Shown: positions 27,489 to 37,070, counted from the stretch's first letter. The stretch is DNA of 64,000 nt from Paenibacillus qinlingensis (GCF_013204845.1 NZ_JABMKY010000035.1:1-64000), one strand, 5' to 3'. Program-made: numbers and translations. The notes: generated by a model not told the origin, from the letters alone.

Positions 27489-28799
27489 TTATTTGCTAGC
27501 GGCAACGGTCTCTATTTCTTTAACGCTTTGATAGATGATATTGAACAACTCTTCCAAATTGCCCTCTTCGATGCAAGAGAAGGCTACACGAAGATCGGTT
27601 TCACCAAGCGCGATTGTTCCTACGCCATGCTGATTCAACAAATGTACGCGCAATGCTTCTGCATCAACAGTTTTGAGTTTCAAGCACATGAAATAGCCGG
27701 AGTTGAAAGGGTAGTAGCCCCAAGCATCGTCGAACTTGCCGCTGTCCAAAATGGATTTCGTGCGGTTCGCGCGACCTTTCATGATTTCGTATTTCTCTTG
27801 CTTCTGAGCATTGAATTCTGGTGAGTTCAAGGCGTGAAGCACGAACGTTTGGGACGGATGCGGTCCACTGGAAATGGTTGCACGGATAATCCCCATTGTT
27901 TTTTGTTCGAGTGCACTAAGAAGGGCATCGCTTTGACCTGCATACGTAATGAAGCCTACACGGAAGCCCCAAACGTATTCTTCTTTAGTTGCTCCGTCGA
28001 TTTTGACTGCAAGCACACGCGGATGTAGGTCAGCCAATTGACCGAACAAGGATTCATGCAATGAATTTTCAAAGAAAAGACCGAAATAAGCATCGTCAGT
28101 TAGCACAACGACGTTAATTCCAGCTTCAGCAGCTTCTTTGATCGCGGCCGTAATGGCATTGCCATCTTCCACATCAGGCGTGTAGCCAGTTGGATTGTTC
28201 GGGAAGTTCAGCACGACGATCGCTTTGCCTTTGGACTTCTGAGCAAGAAGTGCTTCACGCAAGCCTTCGGAATTAAATCTCTCGTGTTCGTTATAGAGCG
28301 GGTAGTTGACGATTTGAGCGCCGCGGCGAATCTCGAAAGTAAGCTCGTAATTTTCCCAGTTTTTATCTGGAATGATAACGGCATCACCGACATCTGCAAA
28401 AAGATCAGCAGCGATACTTAAACCATGCGTCAAAGCATTCGTTACAATCGGGTTCCCGATAAGCTTGCTGCCAATGCCCGGATTTTCTTCGAGCATTTTT
28501 TTGCGCCAAGCAGTACGAAGCTCAGGCTTACCAGCCGGTGGAGCGTATTCATATATATCTTTAGGATTATAAGTGGAGAGTGTATCTTGAATGACCTTCA
28601 GATGCATTGGTTGACCATTTTCGATCGCAATACCGATGGTAGCATTGAATTTCTTGGCTTTGGCCTTCGCTTCAGCCGATTGGCTGAGAATGCCTTCTTT
28701 CGGGAAGTAAATCGATTTACCTAATGCGGAAAGCATGTCATGTACGTGAGAATTTTCACGTTGCAGGGTCTCGTTTAACTGACTTGCCAAAGGATTCAT
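27489..28799 (-). CDS. PLP-dependent class I/II aminotransferase
   Basis: 436-residue cytosolic fold-type I aminotransferase. Motifs are clear: NFPNNPTGYTP for substrate and cofactor contacts, TDDAYFGLF for the PLP ring, and DGATKEEYVWGFRVGF containing the Schiff-base lysine and the phosphate-contact Arg. The C-terminus LRVAFSCIEEGNLEELF is typical. The amino-acid substrate cannot be told; aromatic and aspartate-type enzymes share these motifs. It appears to be a single-gene unit with its own terminator. Its ribosome site GGAAGGAA lies about 13 bases upstream. Confidence 0.88.
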   Translation of the reverse strand: MNPLASQLNETLQRENSHVHDMLSALGKSIYFPKEGILSQSAEAKAKAKKFNATIGIAIENGQPMHLKVIQDTLSTYNPKDIYEYAPPAGKPELRTAWRKKMLEENPGIGSKLIGNPIVTNALTHGLSIAADLFADVGDAVIIPDKNWENYELTFEIRRGAQIVNYPLYNEHERFNSEGLREALLAQKSKGKAIVVLNFPNNPTGYTPDVEDGNAITAAIKEAAEAGINVVVLTDDAYFGLFFENSLHESLFGQLADLHPRVLAVKIDGATKEEYVWGFRVGFITYAGQSDALLSALEQKTMGIIRATISSGPHPSQTFVLHALNSPEFNAQKQEKYEIMKGRANRTKSILDSGKFDDAWGYYPFNSGYFMCLKLKTVDAEALRVHLLNQHGVGTIALGETDLRVAFSCIEEGNLEELFNIIYQSVKEIETVAASK

Positions 28800-28910
28800 A
28801 AGATTGGGTCATTCCTTCCAATGAGCGATTCATTTTTTCCCAGTTATTATATCACTTTCACACCTGCACGTCACTGCGCTAAACAAATTTTCTGCGAATT
28901 GATATCAAAA

Positions 28911-28952
28911 GAAGCAAGTGCCATGGATGAACGCATTCCAGTCACTTGCTCC
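28911..28952 (-). terminator. Probable terminator of the GNAT gene
   Basis: GAGCAAGTG pairs with CACTTGCTT across a ~23-base loop, with TTTT following on the minus strand, directly after the acetyltransferase stop. Confidence 0.5.
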
Positions 28953-28957
28953 TAGGT

Positions 28958-29539
28958 TTAATTAATTAAAAAGCTCTCTAGTCGTTGCTTAACTTGCGGC
29001 CACTCTTTGTCGAGGATGCTGAACATAACTGTATCTCGTACATACCCGTCATGAAGCACACGATGTTGGCGAAGTATACCTTCTTTCTGGGCTCCTAAAC
29101 GGGCAATGGCTGCTTGGGAGCGTTCGTTGCGAAGGTCTGTTTTGAGCTGAACACGCAGAAGATTCAAAGATTCAAAACAATATCGAAGCAATAAATATTT
29201 ACTTTCTGTATTCACACGAGTTCTCCAAACACTCGAATTGTACCAAGTATGCCCAATCTCTAAATTCCGATGAGGAATGGAAATATCAAAGAGTCGTGTA
29301 CTGCCAACGATCGTATCAGTAGCTCTATCATAAACGCTGAATGGGATTCCTTGTCCAGCTTCCTGCTCGTTAAGCGCTTGGTAGACAAATTTGTGAACTT
29401 CAGCTGGATTAAGCAAGGGTGTCATAAATGAGTAAATGGCAGGGTCATTGGCAGCCTTAATCAGGCCAGAAATATGTGACTCATGCATAGGAAGCAAGGT
29501 GACACGTGTTCCTTCTAGGGTTGGGGGTTGCAGATTCAT
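28958..29539 (-). CDS. GNAT-family N-acetyltransferase (RimJ/RimL type)
   Basis: 193 residues. The acetyl-CoA site lies around LLLRYCFESLNLLRVQLKTD followed by NERSQAAIARLGAQKEGILR, which is the RimJ/RimL pattern. The opening LEGTRVTLLPMHESH is also typical. The target is likely a protein N-terminus or a small amine. The start has AAGGAG nine bases away. It is divergent from the MocR-type regulator, with 131 bases between. Confidence 0.88.
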   Translation of the reverse strand: MNLQPPTLEGTRVTLLPMHESHISGLIKAANDPAIYSFMTPLLNPAEVHKFVYQALNEQEAGQGIPFSVYDRATDTIVGSTRLFDISIPHRNLEIGHTWYNSSVWRTRVNTESKYLLLRYCFESLNLLRVQLKTDLRNERSQAAIARLGAQKEGILRQHRVLHDGYVRDTVMFSILDKEWPQVKQRLESFLIN

Positions 29540-29670
29540 AGTTTGATTTCTCCTTACTCGTGAATGATTTTAATGTGATTGTAGTAAGCATACTGTATGA
29601 TTGGATTCATAATAAGTACCAATATGACTCAATTTATATGTACCATTTTAAAAAGAAAAGAAGTGGTTGT

Positions 29671-31212
29671 ATGGCATTTTATGTGCCGTTTCAAGCGTAC
29701 TATACACGATATTCTAGTAAATACGGTGCTTTGTATCATGCTCTTCGTGATGAAATCGTGGGAAATAAATTGAAGCAGAATACCAAATTGCCCTCAAGCC
29801 GGGACTTAGCTGATCAACTGGGTATTTCTAGGGGAACGGTAAATCAAGTGTACGATATGCTGATCGCAGAAGGATATTTGCAGGCAGATGTTGGAAGAGG
29901 CACTTTCGTCGTCTATGCGGCCGGTCATGTGATGTATGAGGCTAAGGTGGGGAAGCATATAGAATTGTCAGCTTGGGGTGTCCGAGTGAGCGAAGGTGTG
30001 GATGCTGGGGGGCGTGGGAAAGAGGGTAAGGCTGATCTGGCAAGTGTGCAGGGGGAGCTAGATGGAAATGCTGAAGACGTTAAAGAGCAGAGGAAAGAGC
30101 GAGAACTAGTAGGTTTGCCAAATGGAAGAGAGATTGCGTTCGTGGTGGCACGTCCGCAGATGGAACAGTTCCCGCGGGAACAATGGAACCGCGGCATGTA
30201 CGAGCAGGTGCGGCAGATGACGGAGTCGCCGCAAGCGGATGCCCACATCGCCGAGGGACACTACGCGCTTCGCGAAGCGATCGCAGTGCACCTACGGCGG
30301 ATGCGAGGCATCGATGCGCTTCCGGAACGCATCGTGATCGTCAATGGGTCGATGCAGGCGATAGCCCTGCTGACCCAACTGCTCGTAAACCCAGGCGATC
30401 CCGTGGTGCTGGAGCGCCCCGGGTATCAAGGCGCCAGCCGCGCTGTGCTGGCGGCTGGCGGTGTGCCCGTCCACGCGCCAGTGGACGAGCACGGGCTCAT
30501 TCCGCAGCCGTGGAACGCGCGGCTGCTGTTCGTGACGCCCAGCCGCCAATTCCCTACGGGGGCGGTGCTGGGCCTGGAGCGCCGCCAGCTCCTGCTGCGC
30601 TGGGCGGCAGAGCAAGGCGCTGTCATCGTCGAAGACGACTATGACAGCGAGTTCAGGCACCGCGGGCGGCCCATTGAGCCGCTCAAGGTGCTGGACCAAG
30701 AGGGCCGAGTGGTCTACATCGGCACCTTTTCCAAAACGATGCTGCAGGACCTGCGCATCGGCTATGTCGTGCTGCCGGAGGCGTTGCACGACGCATTTGT
30801 AGCCGCGAAGCGGCTATACGAGCCGCACCCAACGGGGCTGCTCGAACAGCGCTCGCTCGCAGCGTTCATGGCGAGCGGCGGCTACGAGCGACACCTGCGC
30901 CGCATGCGGCGGGTATACGCGAGCAAGTTCTTGCTCCTGCAGGCGCTGCTGCAGGAGCAGTTGTCCACCCTCTTCGAGTGGGTGGACAGCGATAGCGGGC
31001 TGCATCTGTTCGGGTGGTGGCGCGGGGACCTGCGCACCTATTCCGCATATGCAGCCGCATGTCGGGCAGCCGGCGTGACCTGGACGGACGCCGGCAACTA
31101 CGCGCTCCCGCCAGACAGAGCGGGAGTCTGCTTCGGATTCGCCCATCTAACAGAGGCTGAGATTAAGCAAGGCATCACCTTGCTCAACTCCATCTCTGAA
31201 GGATTCTCCTGA
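29671..31212 (+). CDS. MocR/PdxR-type regulator: GntR HTH fused to an aminotransferase-like domain
   Basis: 513 residues. An N-terminal winged helix of the GntR family (LPSSRDLADQLGISRGTVNQ and GRGTFVV) is joined by a variable linker to a class I aminotransferase fold that binds PLP. The latter has TPSRQFPTGAVL, VEDDYDSEFRHRG and the Schiff-base lysine in YIGTFSKTMLQDLRIGY. Such proteins sense PLP or an amine and control vitamin B6, GABA or taurine genes. The upstream-extended frame begins at 29560; the ATG at 29671 starts MAFYVPF, close to the HTH. The C-terminal domain DNA is far richer in GC (about 75% in 30541-30600) than the HTH DNA (about 40%). The divergent acetyltransferase is a likely target. 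Confidence 0.85.
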   Translation: MAFYVPFQAYYTRYSSKYGALYHALRDEIVGNKLKQNTKLPSSRDLADQLGISRGTVNQVYDMLIAEGYLQADVGRGTFVVYAAGHVMYEAKVGKHIELSAWGVRVSEGVDAGGRGKEGKADLASVQGELDGNAEDVKEQRKERELVGLPNGREIAFVVARPQMEQFPREQWNRGMYEQVRQMTESPQADAHIAEGHYALREAIAVHLRRMRGIDALPERIVIVNGSMQAIALLTQLLVNPGDPVVLERPGYQGASRAVLAAGGVPVHAPVDEHGLIPQPWNARLLFVTPSRQFPTGAVLGLERRQLLLRWAAEQGAVIVEDDYDSEFRHRGRPIEPLKVLDQEGRVVYIGTFSKTMLQDLRIGYVVLPEALHDAFVAAKRLYEPHPTGLLEQRSLAAFMASGGYERHLRRMRRVYASKFLLLQALLQEQLSTLFEWVDSDSGLHLFGWWRGDLRTYSAYAAACRAAGVTWTDAGNYALPPDRAGVCFGFAHLTEAEIKQGITLLNSISEGFS

Positions 31213-31344
31213 TTCATTCGCTCTATAGGTGTGGGTTTTTGTTTGCTCTTTATGCCCATCTCTGTAGGATTCTCCTGATTCATTCGCTCTATAGATGTGG
31301 GTTTTTCTTTGTTCTTTAGGCTCCATCTCTGTAGGCTTTTCTTA
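31191..31344. repeat. Tandem duplication of the mocR-type gene's 3' end
   Basis: CATCTCTGWAGGATTCTCCT and about 46 following bases occur at 31191-31256 and again at 31257-31323, with a partial third copy from 31324. The unit is 66-67 bases. The first copy includes the last codons and stop of the regulator gene, so the duplication lies downstream and leaves the protein intact. Nothing else is seen in 31213-31518. Confidence 0.8.
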
Positions 31345-31518
31345 ACTTTTTATGTCCTATCTATGTCGTACTTTACCAAATCCCTTCTCGCCTATCATAA
31401 AAAGTCTCTATCACTGTGCAAGATAAGTCTTTTGGGCAATAACTTTGTTTGCAATAAGTTGTATGTTATCATCTAACATGTGTTCAATTAAATTACAAAT
31501 CGTAGGAGTGATCCTTTC

Positions 31519-32958
31519 ATGGCTGGATTAAATGGTGGGGGCACAAGTGTCATCGTGCGACTGGAAATACATAAAGAACTCGTAACCTTTGGACGAATTG
31601 CAACAGCCATTGGTGATGCAGGCGGCGATATTGTGGCGATTGACGTCACGAGAGCTAGCAAAACGACGACTACACGTGATATTACAGTCAAAGTAAGTGA
31701 TCCCGAGCATACGGAAACGATAACGAAAGCACTAAAGGTTATTCCAGGTGTCCGCATCATTAACGTGTCTGATCAGACCTTCCTGCTTCACTTGGGTGGA
31801 AAAATCGAAGTCACCCCCAAAGTACCAATTAAGAACCGGGACGATTTATCCCGCGTATATACACCAGGAGTTGCCAGGGTTTGTATGGCGATTCATGAAG
31901 ACCCGAGCAAGGCACATTCATTGACGATTAAAAGGAATACCGTTGCTGTTGTGTCCGATGGTTCAGCCGTACTGGGACTAGGGAATATTGGACCTGAAGC
32001 GGCAATGCCCGTAATGGAAGGGAAAGCGATGCTATTTAAACAAATGGCAGGCGTAGATGCGTTCCCGATTTGTTTGGATACCCAAGATACCGAAGAAATT
32101 ATTCGTACCGTGAAGGCGATTGCGCCAGGGTTTGGCGGAATTAATTTGGAGGATATTTCTTCACCGCGTTGTTTTGAAATTGAAGAACGTTTAATTAATG
32201 AGCTTGATATTCCCGTGTTTCATGATGATCAGCACGGTACTGCAGTTGTCATTCTAGCTGGACTGCTAAATGCAGTTAAGTTGGTAGGAAAGCAACTGGA
32301 GTCATGTAAAGTAGTTATAACGGGTATCGGGGCTGCAGGTATTGCTTGTACCAAAATGCTAATCTCAGCAGGTGTCACCAATGTCATTGGAGTGGATCGT
32401 CAAGGGGCTATTGTGCGAGGCGATGAGTTCACGAACAAGGCTTGGGAGTGGTACGCAGAAAATACGAATCCTGGGCTAGAACGTGGTACTTTATCTGATG
32501 TCATCTCAGGTGCAGATATTTTCATCGGTCTTTCAGGTCCGGGCGTGCTGAAGCAAGATGATGTGAAGCGTATGGCGACTGACCCGATTGTTTTCGCAAT
32601 GGCAAATCCCACACCGGAAATCACGCCAGAAGAAGCGGAGCCTTATGTTCGCGTAATGGCGACAGGACGCTCAGATTATCCGAATCAAATTAACAATGTA
32701 CTTTGTTTCCCTGGTATTTTCCGCGGCGTGTTAGATTGCCGAGCATCCAAGATCACGCAAGAGATGAAGCTTGCTGCAGCCAAAGCGATTGCTGCTGTCG
32801 TAAATGAGGACGAGCTGAACGAGTATTACATTATTCCCAGCGTGTTCAATCACGCGGTGGTGGAGAAAGTTAGAGAAGCTGTTATGGAAGCGGCTTTTGA
32901 ATCAGGTGTTGCGCGTCGTCGCAGCCAACGCGAAGTCAACGAAGCACATCACGATTAA
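31519..32958 (+). CDS. NAD(P)-dependent malic enzyme with N-terminal ACT domain
   Basis: 479 residues: an ACT regulatory domain (about 1-85), then the malic enzyme catalytic domain and a Rossmann NAD domain. The signatures YTPGVARVC, GLGNIGPEAAMPVMEGKA, FHDDQHGTA and TGIGAAGIACTKML are all present. It converts malate to pyruvate and CO2. The N-terminal ACT domain suggests allosteric control by an amino acid. The start has GGAGTGAT upstream. It ends at a strong bidirectional terminator. Confidence 0.93.
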   Translation: MAGLNGGGTSVIVRLEIHKELVTFGRIATAIGDAGGDIVAIDVTRASKTTTTRDITVKVSDPEHTETITKALKVIPGVRIINVSDQTFLLHLGGKIEVTPKVPIKNRDDLSRVYTPGVARVCMAIHEDPSKAHSLTIKRNTVAVVSDGSAVLGLGNIGPEAAMPVMEGKAMLFKQMAGVDAFPICLDTQDTEEIIRTVKAIAPGFGGINLEDISSPRCFEIEERLINELDIPVFHDDQHGTAVVILAGLLNAVKLVGKQLESCKVVITGIGAAGIACTKMLISAGVTNVIGVDRQGAIVRGDEFTNKAWEWYAENTNPGLERGTLSDVISGADIFIGLSGPGVLKQDDVKRMATDPIVFAMANPTPEITPEEAEPYVRVMATGRSDYPNQINNVLCFPGIFRGVLDCRASKITQEMKLAAAKAIAAVVNEDELNEYYIIPSVFNHAVVEKVREAVMEAAFESGVARRRSQREVNEAHHD

Positions 32959-32961
32959 TCG

Positions 32962-33010
32962 AAAAAAGCAGTTCGGTACAACGCTGATCCAGCGTGCCGA
33001 ACTGCTTTTT
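32962..33010. terminator. Bidirectional terminator between malic enzyme and MFS genes
   Basis: AAAAAAGCAGTTCGGTACA pairs with TGCCGAACTGCTTTTT, with an inner ACGCTGATCCAGCGT stem-loop. It serves both converging genes. Confidence 0.85.
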
Positions 33011-33015
33011 ATATT

Positions 33016-34275
33016 TTAGGCTTGTTCTTCTGTCCATTCCTTCAACTTACGATCGGTAGGAAGCAAGAAAGTAAGTATGCCTAGTAGAGGGAGAAATGCG
33101 CATAGTTCCATGACTCGGGATGTTCCGATCGTATCACAAAGGTTACCGAGTACGACGCTTCCGATACCTCCTAGACCGAAGGCTAGACCCGTGATAAGAC
33201 CTGATACAGTCCCAACTTTGCCAGGGAAAAGCATTTGAGCATATACGACGGTAACAGAGAAGCTAGCTAAGAGAATAACACCGATAATAACGAGCAACAC
33301 GTACGCCCAACCGACGGACACATGCGGTAACAATAAGGCGAAAGGTGCTGATCCTAACATGGAAAAGAAAATGACATTACGTTTACCGAAGCGATCCGCA
33401 ATCGGTCCGCCGAAGAAAGTACCAACGGCCCCAGCCGCCAGGAATAAGAAAATGAAATTCTGCGCACGGTCAATGGAAATGCCATATTTATCTTGCAGGA
33501 AAAAGGCAAAATAGCCGCTCATTGCCGCGCCATACCATGAACGGACAAACACTAGGAATATCAGTACACTGATTGCAAACATGACTTGCTTGCGCCGCTG
33601 CGGACTAACAACACGTTTTACGACGGTTTTAGCTTTTACAGGTGCGTCTTGAAGGACAACTTTGTACCAACGAGCTATGTACAATTGCACAGCGATCGCG
33701 ATAGCCGCGACACCCGTAAACCAGATCGATCCGAACAATCCTAGCGGAATGAAGATCCATTTGGTCATAATGGGAGCCAATGACTGACCAGCATTACCGC
33801 CGACTTGGAAGATCGATTGGGCCAGACCTTTGCGGTTACCGGCAGCCATATGCGAAACACGTGAGCCTTCTGGATGGAAGGCGGCCGAGCCAAGTCCGAC
33901 AAAACAGACAGACAAAAGAACTACCCAATACGAATGAGCAAATGCTAGCAGCAGCATGCCGATCAAGGTCGATGTCATCCCAATTGGCAGCATGTATGGA
34001 GATGGCTTACGATCCGTGTAGAGTCCAACGACAGGCTGCATAATGGATGCTGTAAAGTTGATTGCGAATTGCACCCAGCCGACTTGCGCGTAGCTGAGTC
34101 CCATTTCATCTTTCAGAATGGGGAAAATAGCTGGAATCACGGATTGAATGGAATCGTTGAGCAAATGAACAAGCCCAATCGCGAATAAAATCCGATAAAC
34201 AGTAGGTTTGATATCTCCCGTTCCTTGCATGCTTGTTGAGCTATGTTTAGGAGATGATGTTGAAATGGATGCCAT
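33016..34275 (-). CDS. MFS exporter, fosmidomycin-resistance (Fsr) type
   Basis: 419-residue membrane protein with 12 helices. LVHLLNDSIQSVIPAIFPIL is the classic first helix of Fsr, and GLGSAAFHPEGSRVSHMAAG is the diagnostic motif of that family. It may expel a hydrophilic toxic compound; fosmidomycin is only the namesake. GAGGAG lies upstream of the ATG. It starts 29 bases after the phosphatidylserine decarboxylase gene on the same strand and is likely cotranscribed. Confidence 0.85.
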   Translation of the reverse strand: MASISTSSPKHSSTSMQGTGDIKPTVYRILFAIGLVHLLNDSIQSVIPAIFPILKDEMGLSYAQVGWVQFAINFTASIMQPVVGLYTDRKPSPYMLPIGMTSTLIGMLLLAFAHSYWVVLLSVCFVGLGSAAFHPEGSRVSHMAAGNRKGLAQSIFQVGGNAGQSLAPIMTKWIFIPLGLFGSIWFTGVAAIAIAVQLYIARWYKVVLQDAPVKAKTVVKRVVSPQRRKQVMFAISVLIFLVFVRSWYGAAMSGYFAFFLQDKYGISIDRAQNFIFLFLAAGAVGTFFGGPIADRFGKRNVIFFSMLGSAPFALLLPHVSVGWAYVLLVIIGVILLASFSVTVVYAQMLFPGKVGTVSGLITGLAFGLGGIGSVVLGNLCDTIGTSRVMELCAFLPLLGILTFLLPTDRKLKEWTEEQA

Positions 34276-34304
34276 GGTTTCTCCTCTCAGGTTCTGATTC
34301 CCGA

Positions 34305-35093
34305 CTAGGTGTCTAAGAAACGTCCGAGATCTTCGCCCATTTTCACTTTAGAGCCAAGCTTTAGATCAGGACGTGCTTCGAACATTCCATCTTCAAATAA
34401 CAGAACGACCGTAGAGCCAAACTCGAAATAGGCGAGCTCTTGACCGCGTTCAAGTGTTTTTGGAAGTGGTGTTACATATTGGATGGAGCTCACATTGAGT
34501 GCGCCGACTTTGACAACGGCTACTTCTCCAGTTGCATGTTGAATGAATGTAATCAATCGCTCGTTGCGGCTAAGTACACGTTTCATATGACGCAGTCCGA
34601 ATTCATTAACGGGATACACCTTCCCAAGGACATGCTCTTTCTCCAAGATATCCCCCGAAATTGGAGAGTGAATTCGGTGATAATCAGTTGGACTCAGATA
34701 TAGAACGAAATAAAAGCCGTTATTGTAATTTACTGTGCGCGGTGAGCGGTTAAGCAACTCGTCGATCGTATAGTCTTGACCTTTGACATTGACGATCAAG
34801 CCTTCTTTGATATCACCAATACCTGTAATCATGGCATCGACCGGACTTACAACTCGTGTTGTGTCTTCGTGAATCGGGCGCAAGCCAGGCTTCAATCTGC
34901 GAGTGAAGAAATCATTCAGGGATTTATACTCCTTGATATGCTTTTCAGCATCTTCAATGCGGATACCATAAGTTTGGGCAAAACGAGGGATAAAGAGTCG
35001 GCTTATTTTGGAACGAGCAAGGGCACCTGTTAGTTGTGAGACCCATTTGCGTGAAGACAACTCGGTCAGTAATCGGAAAAAAGGCTTAGACAT
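34305..35093 (-). CDS. psd: Phosphatidylserine decarboxylase proenzyme
   Basis: 262-residue membrane-associated proenzyme that makes phosphatidylethanolamine. Self-cleavage should occur at Gly226-Ser227 in FEFGSTVVLLF, giving a small alpha chain with an N-terminal pyruvoyl group. Asp86 in SPVDA and His142 in HRIHSP are the partners of the cleavage triad. The length matches the short Bacillus-type enzyme. AGGAG lies upstream of the ATG. Likely first gene of a two-gene operon with the Fsr-like exporter. Confidence 0.95.
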   Translation of the reverse strand: MSKPFFRLLTELSSRKWVSQLTGALARSKISRLFIPRFAQTYGIRIEDAEKHIKEYKSLNDFFTRRLKPGLRPIHEDTTRVVSPVDAMITGIGDIKEGLIVNVKGQDYTIDELLNRSPRTVNYNNGFYFVLYLSPTDYHRIHSPISGDILEKEHVLGKVYPVNEFGLRHMKRVLSRNERLITFIQHATGEVAVVKVGALNVSSIQYVTPLPKTLERGQELAYFEFGSTVVLLFEDGMFEARPDLKLGSKVKMGEDLGRFLDT

Positions 35094-35296
35094 AGATCAT
35101 AAACTCCTGTTCATTCGTTGGTTAGGAAGGACTCTGGCCTCAGCACATAGTATCCTATTATCGGTTCTTCGCTAATCTTGCCACAGAAAGGTAAAAGAAT
35201 CAATTGCCTATTGTTCAATTCCTTGGGACTAGCCGAGCAAGTTTCTGTATTTTCGACAGCAAATTCGTCAATGCTGTTGAAGAGGTGAACGCGACA

Positions 35297-35593
35297 ATGT
35301 CGATAATAATCGTAATTTTTGTTATTCTGATTCCGCTAGTCATGCTTGCTAGTGCATGGTTACTTCAATCCTTTAAACATGTATTTGCAGGGGCAGCGGT
35401 TCTATGTGCGTATATATTTGGTGCAATTAGTTCGATGAATGTGTATCAGATTGTTCGGGATGATACGGTTTTCATGACGAACATCCATGTTGTTTTTACA
35501 AACAAGCTATTTCTATTCACAGGTGGGTATTTAGGGGCATATGGGATTTATGTGCTGTTTCATTGTTTTTTGAAAGGACTTCGCAGCGATTGA
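35297..35593 (+). CDS. Small integral membrane protein of unknown function
   Basis: 98 residues with three hydrophobic helices (about 3-25, 31-50, 70-92). The frame is open upstream to 35204, but the ATG at 35297 is preferred for GAGGTG nine bases before it. No family recognised. It lies 76 bases before the GH3 lipoprotein gene in the same orientation and is divergent from psd. Confidence 0.65.
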   Translation: MSIIIVIFVILIPLVMLASAWLLQSFKHVFAGAAVLCAYIFGAISSMNVYQIVRDDTVFMTNIHVVFTNKLFLFTGGYLGAYGIYVLFHCFLKGLRSD

Positions 35594-35669
35594 AGCGGCA
35601 ATTCAACGATTTCACTGCAATGTGCGTCTACTTTATATATTGACTGTGAAAGTAAAGGCAGGTGACAAC

Positions 35670-36971
35670 ATGAAACGAGATTTATCCCAAATTATGCGGA
35701 GAGTGGGTACAGTTGGAGGATTAATGCTCCTTCTAACGGGTTGTGCGGCACGTCATGAAGCTCAGCCAAGTGGATCTCCCGTACCGAGTATACCGCCTGC
35801 AACGGTCTCGCCAACAGTAGTACCAAGCGCTACACCTATCCCATCGATCGCTCCTACGCCTTCACCAACCCCTGTAGCATCGGTGGATTTTCCAAAGATG
35901 ACACTGGATGAGAAGCTAGGACAACTGATAATCGCGGGAATCGATGATTACAGTATTAATGAAGAGTCTCGGAAACTGATTGCAACCTATCATATAGGCG
36001 GAATTATTCTGTATAAGCCGAATGTGAAAGATACGAATCAATTAGTGAGCCTTGTCAATGATCTGAAAAAGTCGAATACGGTAAACAAGCTTCCACTATG
36101 GCTTGGTGTTGATGAAGAAGGCGGCAGGGTTACGCGTTTGCCCGATGAAATTACGAAAACACCTACGAGTCAGTCCATTGGAAAATCGGGTAAAACCGAG
36201 TTAGCTCATAGTATTGGTCAGTTGCTGGGGAAAGAGTTGAATGCCTATGGGCTTAATATGGATTTTGCGCCTGATTTGGACATCAACAGCAACCCTAAGA
36301 ACCCGGTTATTGGTGATCGATCTTTTGGCGCGAATGCAGCGCTCGTGAGTAGCTTCGGAATTCCCATGATGAATGGCATACAAGAGATGAAGGTTGTTCC
36401 GGTTGTGAAGCATTTTCCGGGACATGGGGATACGGCTGTTGATTCACATATTGGCTTACCCGTTGTTCAAAATGACCTCGCTCGCTTGCGAAAGCTTGAG
36501 TTGATCCCGTTTGCAAATGCGATTAAGCATCAGGCGGATGCGATTATGGTTGCTCATATTTTGCTGCCAAAAATAGATGCGAAATACCCGGCTTCGATGT
36601 CGAAGACGATCATGACGGATATTCTTCGCAAGGAGCTTGGCTTCAAGGGACTCATCATGACAGATGATATGACGATGGGCGCCATTGCGGAAAATTATGA
36701 AATGGGCGAAGCCGCCGTGAAGTCTGTTCTTGCGGGTTCCAATGTAGTGATGGTCGGGCACGATCCGCAGAAAGCGATAGCGGTTATTAATGCTTTGCGT
36801 ACCGCTGTTCAAGCGGGGCGGATTCCCTTGGACACGATTGATCAGAGTGTGGAACAAGTCTATAAGCTGAAGATGAAGTATAAGCTTCAGGATCTTCCGG
36901 TGAGTGCACCGGATCCGAAGCTGCTGAATGCTGAAGTTCAGCGGGTGCTGGCTCCGCTCAGCGCAAAGTAG
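35670..36971 (+). CDS. GH3 beta-N-acetylhexosaminidase lipoprotein (NagZ-like)
   Basis: 433 residues. Lipoprotein signal peptide ending in LLTGC, then a Pro/Ser/Thr-rich wall-spanning linker of about 45 residues, then the single GH3 TIM barrel. Motifs: LWLGVDEEGGRVTRLP, DFAPDLDINSNP, VVKHFPGHGDTAVDSH (the NagZ loop with its catalytic His) and MTDDMTMGAI with the nucleophile Asp. It probably trims N-acetylglucosamine from cell-wall muropeptides outside the membrane. The ATG at 35670 has AGGTGA upstream. The start at 35622 would place the signal peptide too deep. Confidence 0.9.
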   Translation: MKRDLSQIMRRVGTVGGLMLLLTGCAARHEAQPSGSPVPSIPPATVSPTVVPSATPIPSIAPTPSPTPVASVDFPKMTLDEKLGQLIIAGIDDYSINEESRKLIATYHIGGIILYKPNVKDTNQLVSLVNDLKKSNTVNKLPLWLGVDEEGGRVTRLPDEITKTPTSQSIGKSGKTELAHSIGQLLGKELNAYGLNMDFAPDLDINSNPKNPVIGDRSFGANAALVSSFGIPMMNGIQEMKVVPVVKHFPGHGDTAVDSHIGLPVVQNDLARLRKLELIPFANAIKHQADAIMVAHILLPKIDAKYPASMSKTIMTDILRKELGFKGLIMTDDMTMGAIAENYEMGEAAVKSVLAGSNVVMVGHDPQKAIAVINALRTAVQAGRIPLDTIDQSVEQVYKLKMKYKLQDLPVSAPDPKLLNAEVQRVLAPLSAK

Positions 36972-37070
36972 GGAGTGGCGTTGTGGTGGTACTGAGATGC
37001 CATTATCTCAGTTGACCGCCGCACGGTAGGGTGCGGAGGGCGAACAACAAACTAAACTAACTACATTATA

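Noticed and set aside
30183..30789. Long open frames on both strands inside the MocR-type gene.
   Set aside because: They arise from the high GC content of this region, which lowers stop-codon frequency. The sequences are Arg/Ala-rich and unlike proteins.
31213..31518. A riboswitch or T-box before the malic enzyme gene.
   Set aside because: No conserved T-box or aptamer motif and no terminator/antiterminator pair was visible; the region holds only the duplicated 66-base unit and AT-rich DNA.
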